A DNA stretch of 64,000 bases from Streptomyces sp. NBC_00285 (lineage in GTDB: Bacteria > Actinomycetota > Actinomycetes > Streptomycetales > Streptomycetaceae): positions 496,001 to 560,000 of the forward strand of contig NZ_CP108055.1 of assembly GCF_036174265.1 (NCBI RefSeq), read 5' to 3'. The position numbers and the translations under genes were made by a program. The notes beneath the pieces are model-generated. The model ran no database searches. It had not been told where the DNA came from and worked only from the letters and a program-made list of their open reading frames with translations. This document shows, in pieces, positions 42,980 through 51,377 of the stretch (position 1 is its first letter; every line of letters starts with the position of its first letter).

Positions 42980-43620
42980 GCGGTGGTTCCCGGCGCGCAC
43001 ACGGTCAGGAACTCCCGGGCCCGGACCCGCAACCGGGCCAGGTCCCCGCCCTGCGGGGCATCACCGAGCAGGGGTGAGCCCACGCCCACGGCGACGGCGC
43101 CCGCGGCGAAGTAGGCCCGGGCGGCTTCGGCGTCCACTCCTCCCACCGGCACGAACGGCAGGTCGGGCAGCGGGTCGCGCAGCGCGCGCAGATAGCCGGG
43201 GCCGCCCAGGGAGGCGGGGAACAGCTTGACCGCGCTGGCGCCGGACCGCATCGCGGTCACCGCTTCCGTCGGCGTGAGGGCGCCGGCCAGGACGGGCACG
43301 CCGAGGGTGACGGCGTGCTCGAAGCCCGTGTCCAGGGCGGGCGTCACCATCCACCGGGCTCCCGCGTCCCGGGCCCGCTCGGCGTCCTGTCGGGTGACGA
43401 CGGTGCCCGCTCCGATGACGGCGTCGGTGCCCACCTCCTTGACGGCCTGGGTGATGACGGTTTCGGCGTCGGGTGTCGTCAACGAGATCTCGATCAGGCG
43501 CACGCCCTCCTGGGCGAGGGCCAGGACGCTGGCCAGCGCGGCCTTGGGGTCGCTGCCGCGCACGATGGCCACCAGCCGGCTGCGGTGCAGTTCGTGGGTG
43601 AAGTCGGTGTGGTTCAGCAT
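42976..43620 (-). CDS. eda: 2-keto-3-deoxy-6-phosphogluconate/galactonate aldolase
   Basis: The product is 214 aa, a class I aldolase TIM barrel. Motifs are LVAIVRGSDPKAA, GVRLIEISLTTPDA (Glu), VIGAGTVVTRQDAERARDAG, WMVTPALD, and SAVKLFPASLGGPGYLRALRDP with the Schiff-base lysine of VKLFPA. It cleaves KDPG or KDPGal to pyruvate and glyceraldehyde 3-phosphate. GGAGAG precedes the ATG. It sits between the dehydratase and kinase genes. Confidence 0.95.
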   Translation of the reverse strand: MLNHTDFTHELHRSRLVAIVRGSDPKAALASVLALAQEGVRLIEISLTTPDAETVITQAVKEVGTDAVIGAGTVVTRQDAERARDAGARWMVTPALDTGFEHAVTLGVPVLAGALTPTEAVTAMRSGASAVKLFPASLGGPGYLRALRDPLPDLPFVPVGGVDAEAARAYFAAGAVAVGVGSPLLGDAPQGGDLARLRVRAREFLTVCAPGTTA

Positions 43621-43627
43621 GTGGTGC

Positions 43628-43670
43628 TCTCCGTCGTACTCGGTGTGCGGTGTTCTCCGTCGTACTCGGT
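43628..43670. repeat. 17-base direct repeat between dehydratase and aldolase genes
   Basis: TCTCCGTCGTACTCGGT occurs at 43628-43644 and again at 43654-43670, separated by 9 bases. It fills most of the 61-base intergenic gap of the operon. It may be a recent tandem duplication or a control element. Confidence 0.9.
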
Positions 43671-43681
43671 CGGGGGCGGGG

Positions 43682-44827
43682 TCACCATTCGGCGAACGAA
43701 CCGTCGTCGTGGCGCCACAGGGGGCCGTGCCAGTCCGGTGCGCTGTCGTTTGCGCGGCGTACGGCCTGTTCGTCGACCTCGATGCCCAGGCCCGGGCCCA
43801 GGGGCCGGTTGAGGTGGCCCTGGTCGAAGCGGAAGACCGCGGGGTCGACCAGGTAGTCCAGGACATCGGCGCCGGCGTTGTAGTGGATGCCGATGCTCTG
43901 TTCCTGGATGAGGAAGTTCGGTGTGCTGAAGGCGACTTGGAGGCTGGAGGCGAGGGAGATCGGGCCCAGTGGGCAGTGCGGGGCCAGCAGCACGTCGAAG
44001 GTCTCCGCCAGCGATGCCATGCGCCGCACCTCGGAGATGCCGCCCGCGTGCGAGAGGTCCGGCTGCAGTACGGCGATGCCGGCCTGCAGTGCGGGCAGGG
44101 CGTCGGTGCGGGAGAAGAGACGCTCTCCGGTGGCGATGGGCACGGGCGAGGCCGCGACGACCTCGTGGAGGCGGTGGGCGTACTCCGGCAGGACGGGTTC
44201 CTCGACGAACAGCGGGTGCAGCGCGGCGAGTTCGGGCAGCACGCGGCGGGCGTTGGCGGTGGTGAACCGGCCGTGGAAGTCGATCGCGAAGTCCCGGTCG
44301 GGCCCCAGTACTTCGCGGGCGGTGCGGGCCCGTTCGACCACGGCATGGACCTCCGCGGCGGTGGCCATCTTCCCGATCCGCCCGCTGGCGTTCATCTTGA
44401 CCGCCGTGAAACCGGCCTCGACCTGGGCCTGGACGGCTTCGGCGATCTCGCCGGGTTCGTCGCCGCCCACCCAGCTGTAGGCACGCACCCGTTCACGCAC
44501 CGGACCGCCCAGCAGCACGTGGACCGGGACGCCCAGGGTCTTTCCCGCGATGTCCCACAGGGCCTGGTCGATCCCGGCGACGGCGCTCGAGAGGATCGGG
44601 CCGCCCCGGTAGAAGGTGCCCTTGGTCATGGCCTGCCAGTGGTCCTCGATACGCATCGGGTCCTGGCCGACGAGATACTCGGCGAGCTCGTGCACGGCCG
44701 TGCGTACGGTGGCAGCCCGGCCTTCCACCACCGGCTCGCCCCAGCCCACCACACCGTCGTCGGTCTCGATGCGGCAGAACAGCCAGCGGGGCGGTACGGC
44801 GAAGGTCTCAACCCGGGTGATTTTCAA
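43682..44827 (-). CDS. dgoD: D-galactonate dehydratase (enolase superfamily)
   Basis: The product is 381 aa with TTG start at 44827 (KITRVETFAVPPRWLF follows), 9 bases after GGAG; the family normally starts MKIT. Enolase-superfamily features are GTFYRGGPILSSAVAGIDQAL, FTAVKMNASG, metal ligands in DFAIDFHGRF, FVEEPVLPE and ATGERLFSR, and the catalytic His in LAPHCPLGPISLASSLQV. These match DgoD closely in order. It dehydrates D-galactonate to 2-keto-3-deoxygalactonate. It lies 52 bases after the SDR gene. Confidence 0.92.
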   Translation of the reverse strand: MKITRVETFAVPPRWLFCRIETDDGVVGWGEPVVEGRAATVRTAVHELAEYLVGQDPMRIEDHWQAMTKGTFYRGGPILSSAVAGIDQALWDIAGKTLGVPVHVLLGGPVRERVRAYSWVGGDEPGEIAEAVQAQVEAGFTAVKMNASGRIGKMATAAEVHAVVERARTAREVLGPDRDFAIDFHGRFTTANARRVLPELAALHPLFVEEPVLPEYAHRLHEVVAASPVPIATGERLFSRTDALPALQAGIAVLQPDLSHAGGISEVRRMASLAETFDVLLAPHCPLGPISLASSLQVAFSTPNFLIQEQSIGIHYNAGADVLDYLVDPAVFRFDQGHLNRPLGPGLGIEVDEQAVRRANDSAPDWHGPLWRHDDGSFAEW

Positions 44828-44879
44828 AGGAGATGGCTCCAAGGCAGGGAACTGATGGAGGAAGGGGGGCGCGGGCTGC

Positions 44880-45656
44880 TCACGAGGAGTTCTTCAGCAC
44901 GCTCCATCCACCATCGACGACCAGGGACGCCCCCGTCACGAACGACGCGTCGTCGCTGACGAGGAAGGCGACGGCGGCGGCGACCTCCTCGGGCCGGCCC
45001 AGGCGGCGCGTGGCGGTCTCGGCGGCGCTGGCCCGCCGGTCGTCCTCGCCGATGGCATCCCATGCCTGGGTGAGAACCGGGCCGGGCAGCACGCTGTTGA
45101 CGCGGACCTGCCCGCCGTACTCGACGGCCAGCTGCCGGGCCAGGCCGGTCAGGCCGGCCTTCGCAGCCGCGTAGGCGGGCCGTCCGGGCAGGCCGATCAG
45201 GGCGTGCACCGAGGACACCAGCACGATGCTTCCGTCCGTGGCCCGCAGGTCGTCGAGGCAGGCCCGCACGCCGAGGAACGATCCGCTCAGGGTCACGGCG
45301 AGTTGCTGGTTCCACTGCTCGGCGCTGGTCTCGTGGGCTGCCGCGACCCGGACGCTGTAGGCGTTGCTCACCAGCGCCCGAACCGGACCGAACGCCTGGC
45401 GGGCGGCCTGCGCCGTCCGCTCCCAGGAGGACTCGTCGGCGACGTCGCAGTACTGGAACAGCGCCTGGCCGCCGTCCTTCCGGATGCCGGCGGCCACGGC
45501 CTCCCCGGCCTCGGTGTCGATGTCGGCGAGCACCACGCGGGCGCCCTCGGCGGCGAGGCGGCGTGCCGTGGCGGCCCCGATGCCGGAGGCCGCTCCGGTG
45601 ACGAGCGCGCACCGGTCGCTGAGGCGTTCCGAGAGGGATACCCGTGCGGGAAGCAT
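44880..45656 (-). CDS. SDR family dehydrogenase, probable D-galactose 1-dehydrogenase
   Basis: The product is 258 aa, a Rossmann-fold short-chain dehydrogenase. ALVTGAASGIGAATARRLAAEG carries TGxxxGIG, ADIDTEAG suggests NAD preference (Asp after strand 2), SIVLVSSVHALIG has the Ser, and PAYAAAKAGL has YxxxK. The C-terminus is SLVVDGGWSVL. As the first gene of a lactonase-dehydratase-aldolase-kinase operon it probably oxidises D-galactose (or a related aldose) to the lactone. AGGAG precedes the ATG. The AT-rich motif lies just upstream. Confidence 0.88.
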   Translation of the reverse strand: MLPARVSLSERLSDRCALVTGAASGIGAATARRLAAEGARVVLADIDTEAGEAVAAGIRKDGGQALFQYCDVADESSWERTAQAARQAFGPVRALVSNAYSVRVAAAHETSAEQWNQQLAVTLSGSFLGVRACLDDLRATDGSIVLVSSVHALIGLPGRPAYAAAKAGLTGLARQLAVEYGGQVRVNSVLPGPVLTQAWDAIGEDDRRASAAETATRRLGRPEEVAAAVAFLVSDDASFVTGASLVVDGGWSVLKNSS

Positions 45657-45996
45657 GGAGACGACTCCTGTGACTGAGGCAGCAATAACAGCAACGACAG
45701 CAACATTAAATATTAATTATCCACGCGCGCCAAGAGGCTCCCCACCTTGACCAGGGTCGCGAGGGCGGGCGTGAGGCACCCTGGTCGGAAATAGGTGAGG
45801 CGCCCCCACCGAATGCCGGCACCGCCACCCCTGTCCACGCGCCACTCCCGCAGCGCCGGCCAGAAAGTCGGGCGCACATAGTGACCGACCGTCCCCGTGG
45901 GCGGTCTCACAAGCCGGCCAAGATTGCGGACAACCACGCGAAAACCGTAGCTTGAAGCCCTTCTGTTCTGATTTATGCAGGTGAAAGGTGTCCCCG
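45657..45996. promoter_or_regulatory. Divergent control region of the galactonate operon and STAND copy 2
   Basis: AACATTAAATATTAATTAT (45702-45720) sits about 45-65 bases upstream of the SDR start. It is AT-rich against the GC-rich background and shares ATTAATTAT with the island before the FadR-type gene. A 74-codon minus-strand frame at 45713-45937 has no recognisable product. Confidence 0.5.
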
Positions 45997-48900
45997 GTGG
46001 GACGACGCGAGAAGCCGGTCGATCCCGACGCCGGTCCCGTACAGCGGCTCGCCCATGAGCTGCGGAGCCTCCGGGAGAAGGCCGGGAAGCCGCCGTACCG
46101 GGAGATGGCGAAGGAGGCGGGCTACTCGATCACCGCCATGTCCCAGGCGGCGGCCGGTGATCAGCTGCCGTCCCTGGCGGTGGTGCGGGCGTACGCCGAG
46201 GCGCTCGACGCCGATCCGAACGAGTGGGAGCGGCGCTGGCGGGAGGCGGAGGCCGCGGTCCGTGCGCCCGCTCCCGACGAGCGGCCCCCGTACCGCGGGC
46301 TGGCCCGGTTCGAGCCGGCTGACAGCGACCTGTTCTTCGGACGGGAGACGCTCGTCGCCGAGCTGGCGGAGCTGACGCGTGACCACCGGTTCGCGGCGGT
46401 GTTCGGGGCGTCCGGCAGCGGCAAGTCCTCCCTTCTGCGGGCGGGTCTGATCCCCCTGCTCCGCCGGGCGGAGGGTGCCGAACGGCCCGCTGTGATCCGT
46501 GTACTCACTCCAGGCGAGCGGCCGGCGCACACGCACGAGCAGGTCCTCGTCCCGCACGAACTCGACGGGGACACCTGGGTGATCGTCGATCAGTTCGAGG
46601 AACTGTTCACCCTCTGCCACGACCGCGCGGAACGCGACCGGTTCCTCGACCTGCTGCTCGCCGCCCGGGCGCCGGACAGCCGACTGCGCGTGGTGCTCGC
46701 GGTGCGGGGCGATTTCTACGGCCACTGCGCCGAGCACCGTGGGCTCGCCGCAGCCGTCGGTCAGGCCAACCTCCTGGTCGGACCGATGAGCCGGGACGAG
46801 CTGCGCGAGGTGATCACCGGGCCGGCCGCTGCCGCGGGACTGAACGTCGAACGCGCCCTCACCGCCCGGATCATCGACGAGATCGCCGACCGGCCGGGCG
46901 CCCTGCCCATGCTGTCCCACGCCCTGCTGCAGACCTGGGCCCGCCGTCGTGGCCAACTGCTCACCCTGGCGGCGTACGAGGACACCGGCGGTGTTCAGGG
47001 CGCGATCGCCGCCACCGCCGAAGAGGTGTACGGCGGACTGTCCGCCGAGCAGGGCCGTGCCGCCCGGAGCGTCCTGCTGAGGCTGATCGCCCCTGGTGAC
47101 GGCACCGCCGACACCCGTCGCCCAGCCTCCCGCACCGAACTCGGGAGTGGCGTGCAGGAGGTGCTGGAACACCTGGTGGCCGCCCGTCTGGTCACGCTCG
47201 ACGGCGACACGGTGGAACTCGCGCACGAGGCCCTGATCACCGGCTGGCCGCGCCTGGCCGGCTGGATCGAGGTGGACCGGGAACGGCTGCGCGAGCAGCG
47301 TCGGCTCGATGAGGCGGCCCGCGGCTGGGAGGAGCTGGCACGCGATCCCGGCACGCTGTACCGGGGCACGCGGCTGGCCCGGGCGGAGGAGCTGTTCGTC
47401 CGGCAGGGCAACGTTGAAGAGCCGGCGCGGTCGAGCGATCCGGCGCGGTCGTACGACGATCTCACCGTGCGGGAGCGTTCCTTCCTCGCCGCCTCCCTCG
47501 CAGCCAGGGACGCCGAGGGCGAGGCCGAGACCCGCACCGCACGCCGGACCCGTTCCCTGACCATCGGTCTGTCCGTGTTCCTCGTCCTCGCGCTGGCCGC
47601 CGGCCTGATCGCCTGGCAGCGCAACGAGGTGAGCCAGAAGGAGTCCGCCAAGGCCGCCGCCCGCCGCCTGGCCACCGTGGCCGAGAGTCTGCAATCCACC
47701 GATCCCCGCACCGCGGCCCTGCTCGGCGTCGCCGCCTGGAAGACCGCCCCGCTCACCGAGTCCCGCTCGGCCCTGCTGGGCGCCCTGGCCCAGCCGGAAC
47801 GCGATGCCTTCACCGACCCCCGGTCCGGGAAGGATGTGCGGCGCTTCCTCTCCGACGGCGGCCGGACCCTGCTCAGCATCGACGGCACCACCGTGATCGC
47901 CCGCCATGTCGCCGACCACAGGATCAGCGCCACCTACCACCTGCCGAGCGGCACCCAGGTGGGCAACGTCGGGCCCGACTCCAGGTTCCTCGACGTCATC
48001 GGCCCGGACGGGGACGAAAGGCTGTGGAACCTGCCTGCGGGCAGAAGTGCCGCCGAACTGGGGCAGACACTGCTCTGGGACAGCTCCCCCGACGGGACCA
48101 CGTACCTCACCGGGCCGACGGACAGCCCGGGCACGATCCGGCTGCACCGGACGGACAACGGCGAGACCCTCTTCGCCACCGATCTCCCGCGCCCCCTCAC
48201 CTCTGCGGCCGTCGGCCCCGGCGGGCGGCTGCTCGCGGTCTGTCCCGCCGAAGGGCCGATTCAGCTCTGGGACACCCGCGACCGCAAGCGGCTGCCGGGG
48301 GCATGGGAGAAGGCGGACAAGACCGTGTGCGGCACCGGCACCGGCGCGGACGGTGGCTCGCGCATGCTGCGGTTCAGCGCGGACGGCAGCCGGCTGGCCG
48401 CCGTCTACGGCACCAGCGCACAGGTCTGGGACGTCAGTGCCGGACAGGCGGTCGCCGACTTCACCAGTGACGGAATCACCGGCTTCACCCAGGCGGCTCT
48501 CTCACCCGACGGCCGGTTCCTGGCCACGGCGGACGACCACGAACTCGCCGTATGGAGACTCGCCACCGGCGGAACGCTTGTCTTCGGCCGACCGATCTCC
48601 CAGGACGAGGCCACCTGGCTCGCCTGGGACCGGGGCACGTCCCGCCTCCTGCGCTATCTGGACGGCGCCACCGTCCACACCCTCGACCTGACCGGCCGGC
48701 TCAGCCCTCGCTGGCAGAACACCCCGGTCGACGCGAGCGCGCTCAGTCCCAACGGTCAGGCGCTGGCCACCGTCACCCGGTCCGGCAGCGGCTACCGCTT
48801 CGAGCTGCGTACGACGCGGACAGACAAGGTCGTCGCCCACGCGCGTCTCGGTGCTCTGCCGAGCGCGTCCGACGAGGAAGCGCCACTGCTGGCCTACAGC

Positions 48901-49758
48901 CCGGACAGCAGCGAACTGGGCGTCGCCGACACCGTGTCCTCGCACGGCACCCTGCGGCTGCGCTTCACCGTGTGGGACGTACGGACGCACCGGGTCCGTA
49001 CGTCCTTCGACTCGGCCGGCGCGGCGGACAGACCTGCCACCGCCGTCGCCCTCGGGCCCGGCGGCCACACGCTGCTCGCCGTCCGGATGACCGCCGACAG
49101 CACCGTGACGGAGGTCTGGAACACCGGCGACCGGCGGCGGTCACGGACCCTGCGCGGTCTCTCCGGCGAGGCTCTGGCCTCCCGGCCGGACGGAGATCTG
49201 CTCGTGTCCTCGGGCGACCAGTACGCCGATCCGGGCACCGGCAAGGTCTCCGGACGGGCGCTCGCCGACGGGCGCGAGGTCACCGCGCTGGCGTTCAGCC
49301 CCGACGGCACCCGGCTCGCCGTCGGCGACGCCCGCGGGCACGTCACGCTGTGGGACGGCGACGTCCGTCGCCGCACGGGGGCCGTGGCCGGTACCTCGGA
49401 CACGGTCTCCGCAGGCGAGCCTGAGGCGGTGGAGGCGATCGCCTTCTCCTCCGACGGCGGCACCCTGGCCGTCGGAGGTGCGAACGGGACGCTCCGGCTG
49501 TGGGACACCGCCACGCAACAGCTGCTCGGCACGGACCTGCCGACACCCGGCGACGAGATCGGCTCCCTCGCCTTCGCCGAGGACGGCGGCACGGTCTACA
49601 CCAGCAGCCCCTACGTACCGCTCGGGCGTCTGTCCATCGCCCCGGACCGGGCGGTCCGCACCATCTGCGCACGCACCGGCGGTGGACTGACCGAGGCACA
49701 GTGGCGGACCTATGTGCCGGACGCGCCGTACGAGAACGTCTGCGCGACCAGCGGCTGA
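45997..49758 (+). CDS. HTH - STAND NTPase - transmembrane - WD40 receptor-like protein (copy 2)
   Basis: The product is about 1253 aa and has the same architecture as the protein at 2669. It has an XRE-like HTH (YREMAKEAGYSITAMSQAAAG), a STAND NTPase with Walker A GASGSGKSS near residue 138 and Walker B VIVDQFEE near 195, one helix at about 520-540 (LTIGLSVFLVLALAAGLIAW), and a C-terminal propeller (FSPDGTRLAVGDARGHVTLWD and others). GTG at 45997 has AAAGG 8 bases upstream; GTG 45988 is in frame. Sequence similarity to copy 1 runs along the whole length, including AHELR.LR, LTPGERPA, ISCWPRL/ITGWPRL and ICARTGG near the end. This one stops at CATSG without the extra tail. The signal and output are unknown. 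Confidence 0.88.
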   Translation: MGRREKPVDPDAGPVQRLAHELRSLREKAGKPPYREMAKEAGYSITAMSQAAAGDQLPSLAVVRAYAEALDADPNEWERRWREAEAAVRAPAPDERPPYRGLARFEPADSDLFFGRETLVAELAELTRDHRFAAVFGASGSGKSSLLRAGLIPLLRRAEGAERPAVIRVLTPGERPAHTHEQVLVPHELDGDTWVIVDQFEELFTLCHDRAERDRFLDLLLAARAPDSRLRVVLAVRGDFYGHCAEHRGLAAAVGQANLLVGPMSRDELREVITGPAAAAGLNVERALTARIIDEIADRPGALPMLSHALLQTWARRRGQLLTLAAYEDTGGVQGAIAATAEEVYGGLSAEQGRAARSVLLRLIAPGDGTADTRRPASRTELGSGVQEVLEHLVAARLVTLDGDTVELAHEALITGWPRLAGWIEVDRERLREQRRLDEAARGWEELARDPGTLYRGTRLARAEELFVRQGNVEEPARSSDPARSYDDLTVRERSFLAASLAARDAEGEAETRTARRTRSLTIGLSVFLVLALAAGLIAWQRNEVSQKESAKAAARRLATVAESLQSTDPRTAALLGVAAWKTAPLTESRSALLGALAQPERDAFTDPRSGKDVRRFLSDGGRTLLSIDGTTVIARHVADHRISATYHLPSGTQVGNVGPDSRFLDVIGPDGDERLWNLPAGRSAAELGQTLLWDSSPDGTTYLTGPTDSPGTIRLHRTDNGETLFATDLPRPLTSAAVGPGGRLLAVCPAEGPIQLWDTRDRKRLPGAWEKADKTVCGTGTGADGGSRMLRFSADGSRLAAVYGTSAQVWDVSAGQAVADFTSDGITGFTQAALSPDGRFLATADDHELAVWRLATGGTLVFGRPISQDEATWLAWDRGTSRLLRYLDGATVHTLDLTGRLSPRWQNTPVDASALSPNGQALATVTRSGSGYRFELRTTRTDKVVAHARLGALPSASDEEAPLLAYSPDSSELGVADTVSSHGTLRLRFTVWDVRTHRVRTSFDSAGAADRPATAVALGPGGHTLLAVRMTADSTVTEVWNTGDRRRSRTLRGLSGEALASRPDGDLLVSSGDQYADPGTGKVSGRALADGREVTALAFSPDGTRLAVGDARGHVTLWDGDVRRRTGAVAGTSDTVSAGEPEAVEAIAFSSDGGTLAVGGANGTLRLWDTATQQLLGTDLPTPGDEIGSLAFAEDGGTVYTSSPYVPLGRLSIAPDRAVRTICARTGGGLTEAQWRTYVPDAPYENVCATSG

Positions 49759-49911
49759 CGCCCCAGGGCACGTGGGCGCGGGACGAAATCATTTTTCAAG
49801 GGGCCGCCGCAGGTCGCTGAAAAACGCCTGTGACCTGGAAGCTCGTGACCAGAACGACCCGCGGCGCCCGCCGACGGCGTCCGCCCTCTCCCACCCCAGG
49901 TTCTGGATCAC

Positions 49912-51333
49912 ATGCGTACTCACACCCTGCTTCCCTCGCTTCTGCTGATCGGCGCGCTGTCCCTCACGACGGCCTGCTCGTCCGGTTCCGCGGAGCCGGC
50001 CTCCGCAGGCCCGCGCGCCACCAGCGGCTCCCCCTCGCCCGTCCGCACCGTCGACCCGGCACGGCTCAAGGGCCTGGAGATCGTCAACGACAGCAGCGAG
50101 CAGCGGTCCTGTCCCTTCGCGACGAGCTACCCCGACGTGCCCGGCGCGGAGGCGATGACGGCCGCGATGAAGAAGGACGTGGAGGGGCGCCTTGCCACCT
50201 TCCGTGAAGGCTCGTGCGGGAACGGCTCGGGCGGTGAGCTGAACATCAGCCACCAGTTCCTCGTCGCGTCAGGCGACGTGCTCGGCGTACGGCTCACCAC
50301 GCAGGACGGCAGTGCCGCCTCGGGCGGTCTGTCCACCAGGACGTACTGGTACGACGGCAAGGCCGGCGCCTACCGCACCGCCGTCGATCTCATCGCCGGA
50401 GGAGCGCGGAACGCCTTCGTCGCAGGTCTCAAGGAGCGGCTCAAGGGACGCGAGGGCGTGGACTCCGTCTCCCTCGACGACACGTTCTCCGCCCCGGCCT
50501 CTGTCACCAGTGCCCTGGGCGACATGGCTTTCACCACCGACGGCGGACTGCGGGTGAGCTTCGACCGCGGGGTGGTGGGACCTCCGGCCGCCGGGAACTA
50601 CGTGGTGATCCTCTCCAAGAAGACGGTCACCCCCTGGCTCTCCGCGTTCGGCAAGCGCGCCCAGCGGCAGACCGTGACGCCCACCAGTTCGCTCGACCTG
50701 GGCGCCACGCAGACCCCCGCACCGGTCGTCCCCACGCACACCGCCTCGGGCGACGACGACACCGACTGCCAGAAGGTCACCTGCATCGCGCTGACCTTCG
50801 ACGACGGACCGGCGGCACCGGAGACCGCCACCCTGTTGACCTACCTGGCCCAGTACAAGGCACGCGCCACCTTCTTCACCGTCGGCCAGAACGTCGCCTC
50901 CCACCCCGAACTCGTCCACGCCGAGGCGGCCGGCGGACACGAGGTCGGCAACCACTCCTGGAGCCACCCCGACCTGACCAAGCTCAGCCCCGAGCAGATC
51001 GCCTACCAACTGGGCCGCACCAGCGCCGCGATCAAGGCCGCCACCGGCAAGGAGCCCGTGCTCTTCCGCCCGCCCTACGGCGCGATCAACGCCACGGTCC
51101 GGTCCGCCACCAAGCTCTCCCCCGTGCTGTGGGACGTCGACACCGAGGACTGGAAGTACCGCGACTCCGCCAGGGTCGCCCAGACCGTCATCGACAAGGC
51201 GCAGCGCAACAGTGTCGTCCTCATGCACGACATCCACCCCACCTCCGTGGCGGCCGTCCCGCAGATCCTGCGCACGCTCACCGCCCGCGGCTACCACTTC
51301 GTCACCGTCAGCCACCTGCGCGCCACCCTCTGA
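49912..51333 (+). CDS. Polysaccharide deacetylase (NodB domain) lipoprotein
   Basis: The product is 473 aa. The lipoprotein signal is LLIGALSLTTAC|SSG. The N-terminal part (about 40-260) resembles the DUF3298/RsiV-like domain that accompanies some deacetylases. The NodB barrel spans about 285-470: LTFDDGP (motif 1, about 293-299), NHSWSHPDL (metal His pair, about 347-355), FRPPYGAIN (motif 3), DVDTEDW and VVLMHDIH. Such enzymes remove N-acetyl groups from peptidoglycan or chitin-like polymers at the cell surface with a divalent metal. It lies 150 bases after the STAND gene. Confidence 0.93.
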   Translation: MRTHTLLPSLLLIGALSLTTACSSGSAEPASAGPRATSGSPSPVRTVDPARLKGLEIVNDSSEQRSCPFATSYPDVPGAEAMTAAMKKDVEGRLATFREGSCGNGSGGELNISHQFLVASGDVLGVRLTTQDGSAASGGLSTRTYWYDGKAGAYRTAVDLIAGGARNAFVAGLKERLKGREGVDSVSLDDTFSAPASVTSALGDMAFTTDGGLRVSFDRGVVGPPAAGNYVVILSKKTVTPWLSAFGKRAQRQTVTPTSSLDLGATQTPAPVVPTHTASGDDDTDCQKVTCIALTFDDGPAAPETATLLTYLAQYKARATFFTVGQNVASHPELVHAEAAGGHEVGNHSWSHPDLTKLSPEQIAYQLGRTSAAIKAATGKEPVLFRPPYGAINATVRSATKLSPVLWDVDTEDWKYRDSARVAQTVIDKAQRNSVVLMHDIHPTSVAAVPQILRTLTARGYHFVTVSHLRATL

Positions 51334-51377
51334 ACCCCGCGCCACCCTCATCCCCGTACACCACGAACGGAACGCTC

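Noticed and set aside
45713..45937. 74-codon minus-strand frame between the SDR and STAND genes
   Set aside because: No recognisable family, no ribosome binding site, and it lies in the divergent control region.
45973..48147. Long minus-strand frame opposite STAND copy 2
   Set aside because: A shadow frame generated by GC-rich codons; the translation is low complexity and the plus strand carries the STAND and WD40 domains.
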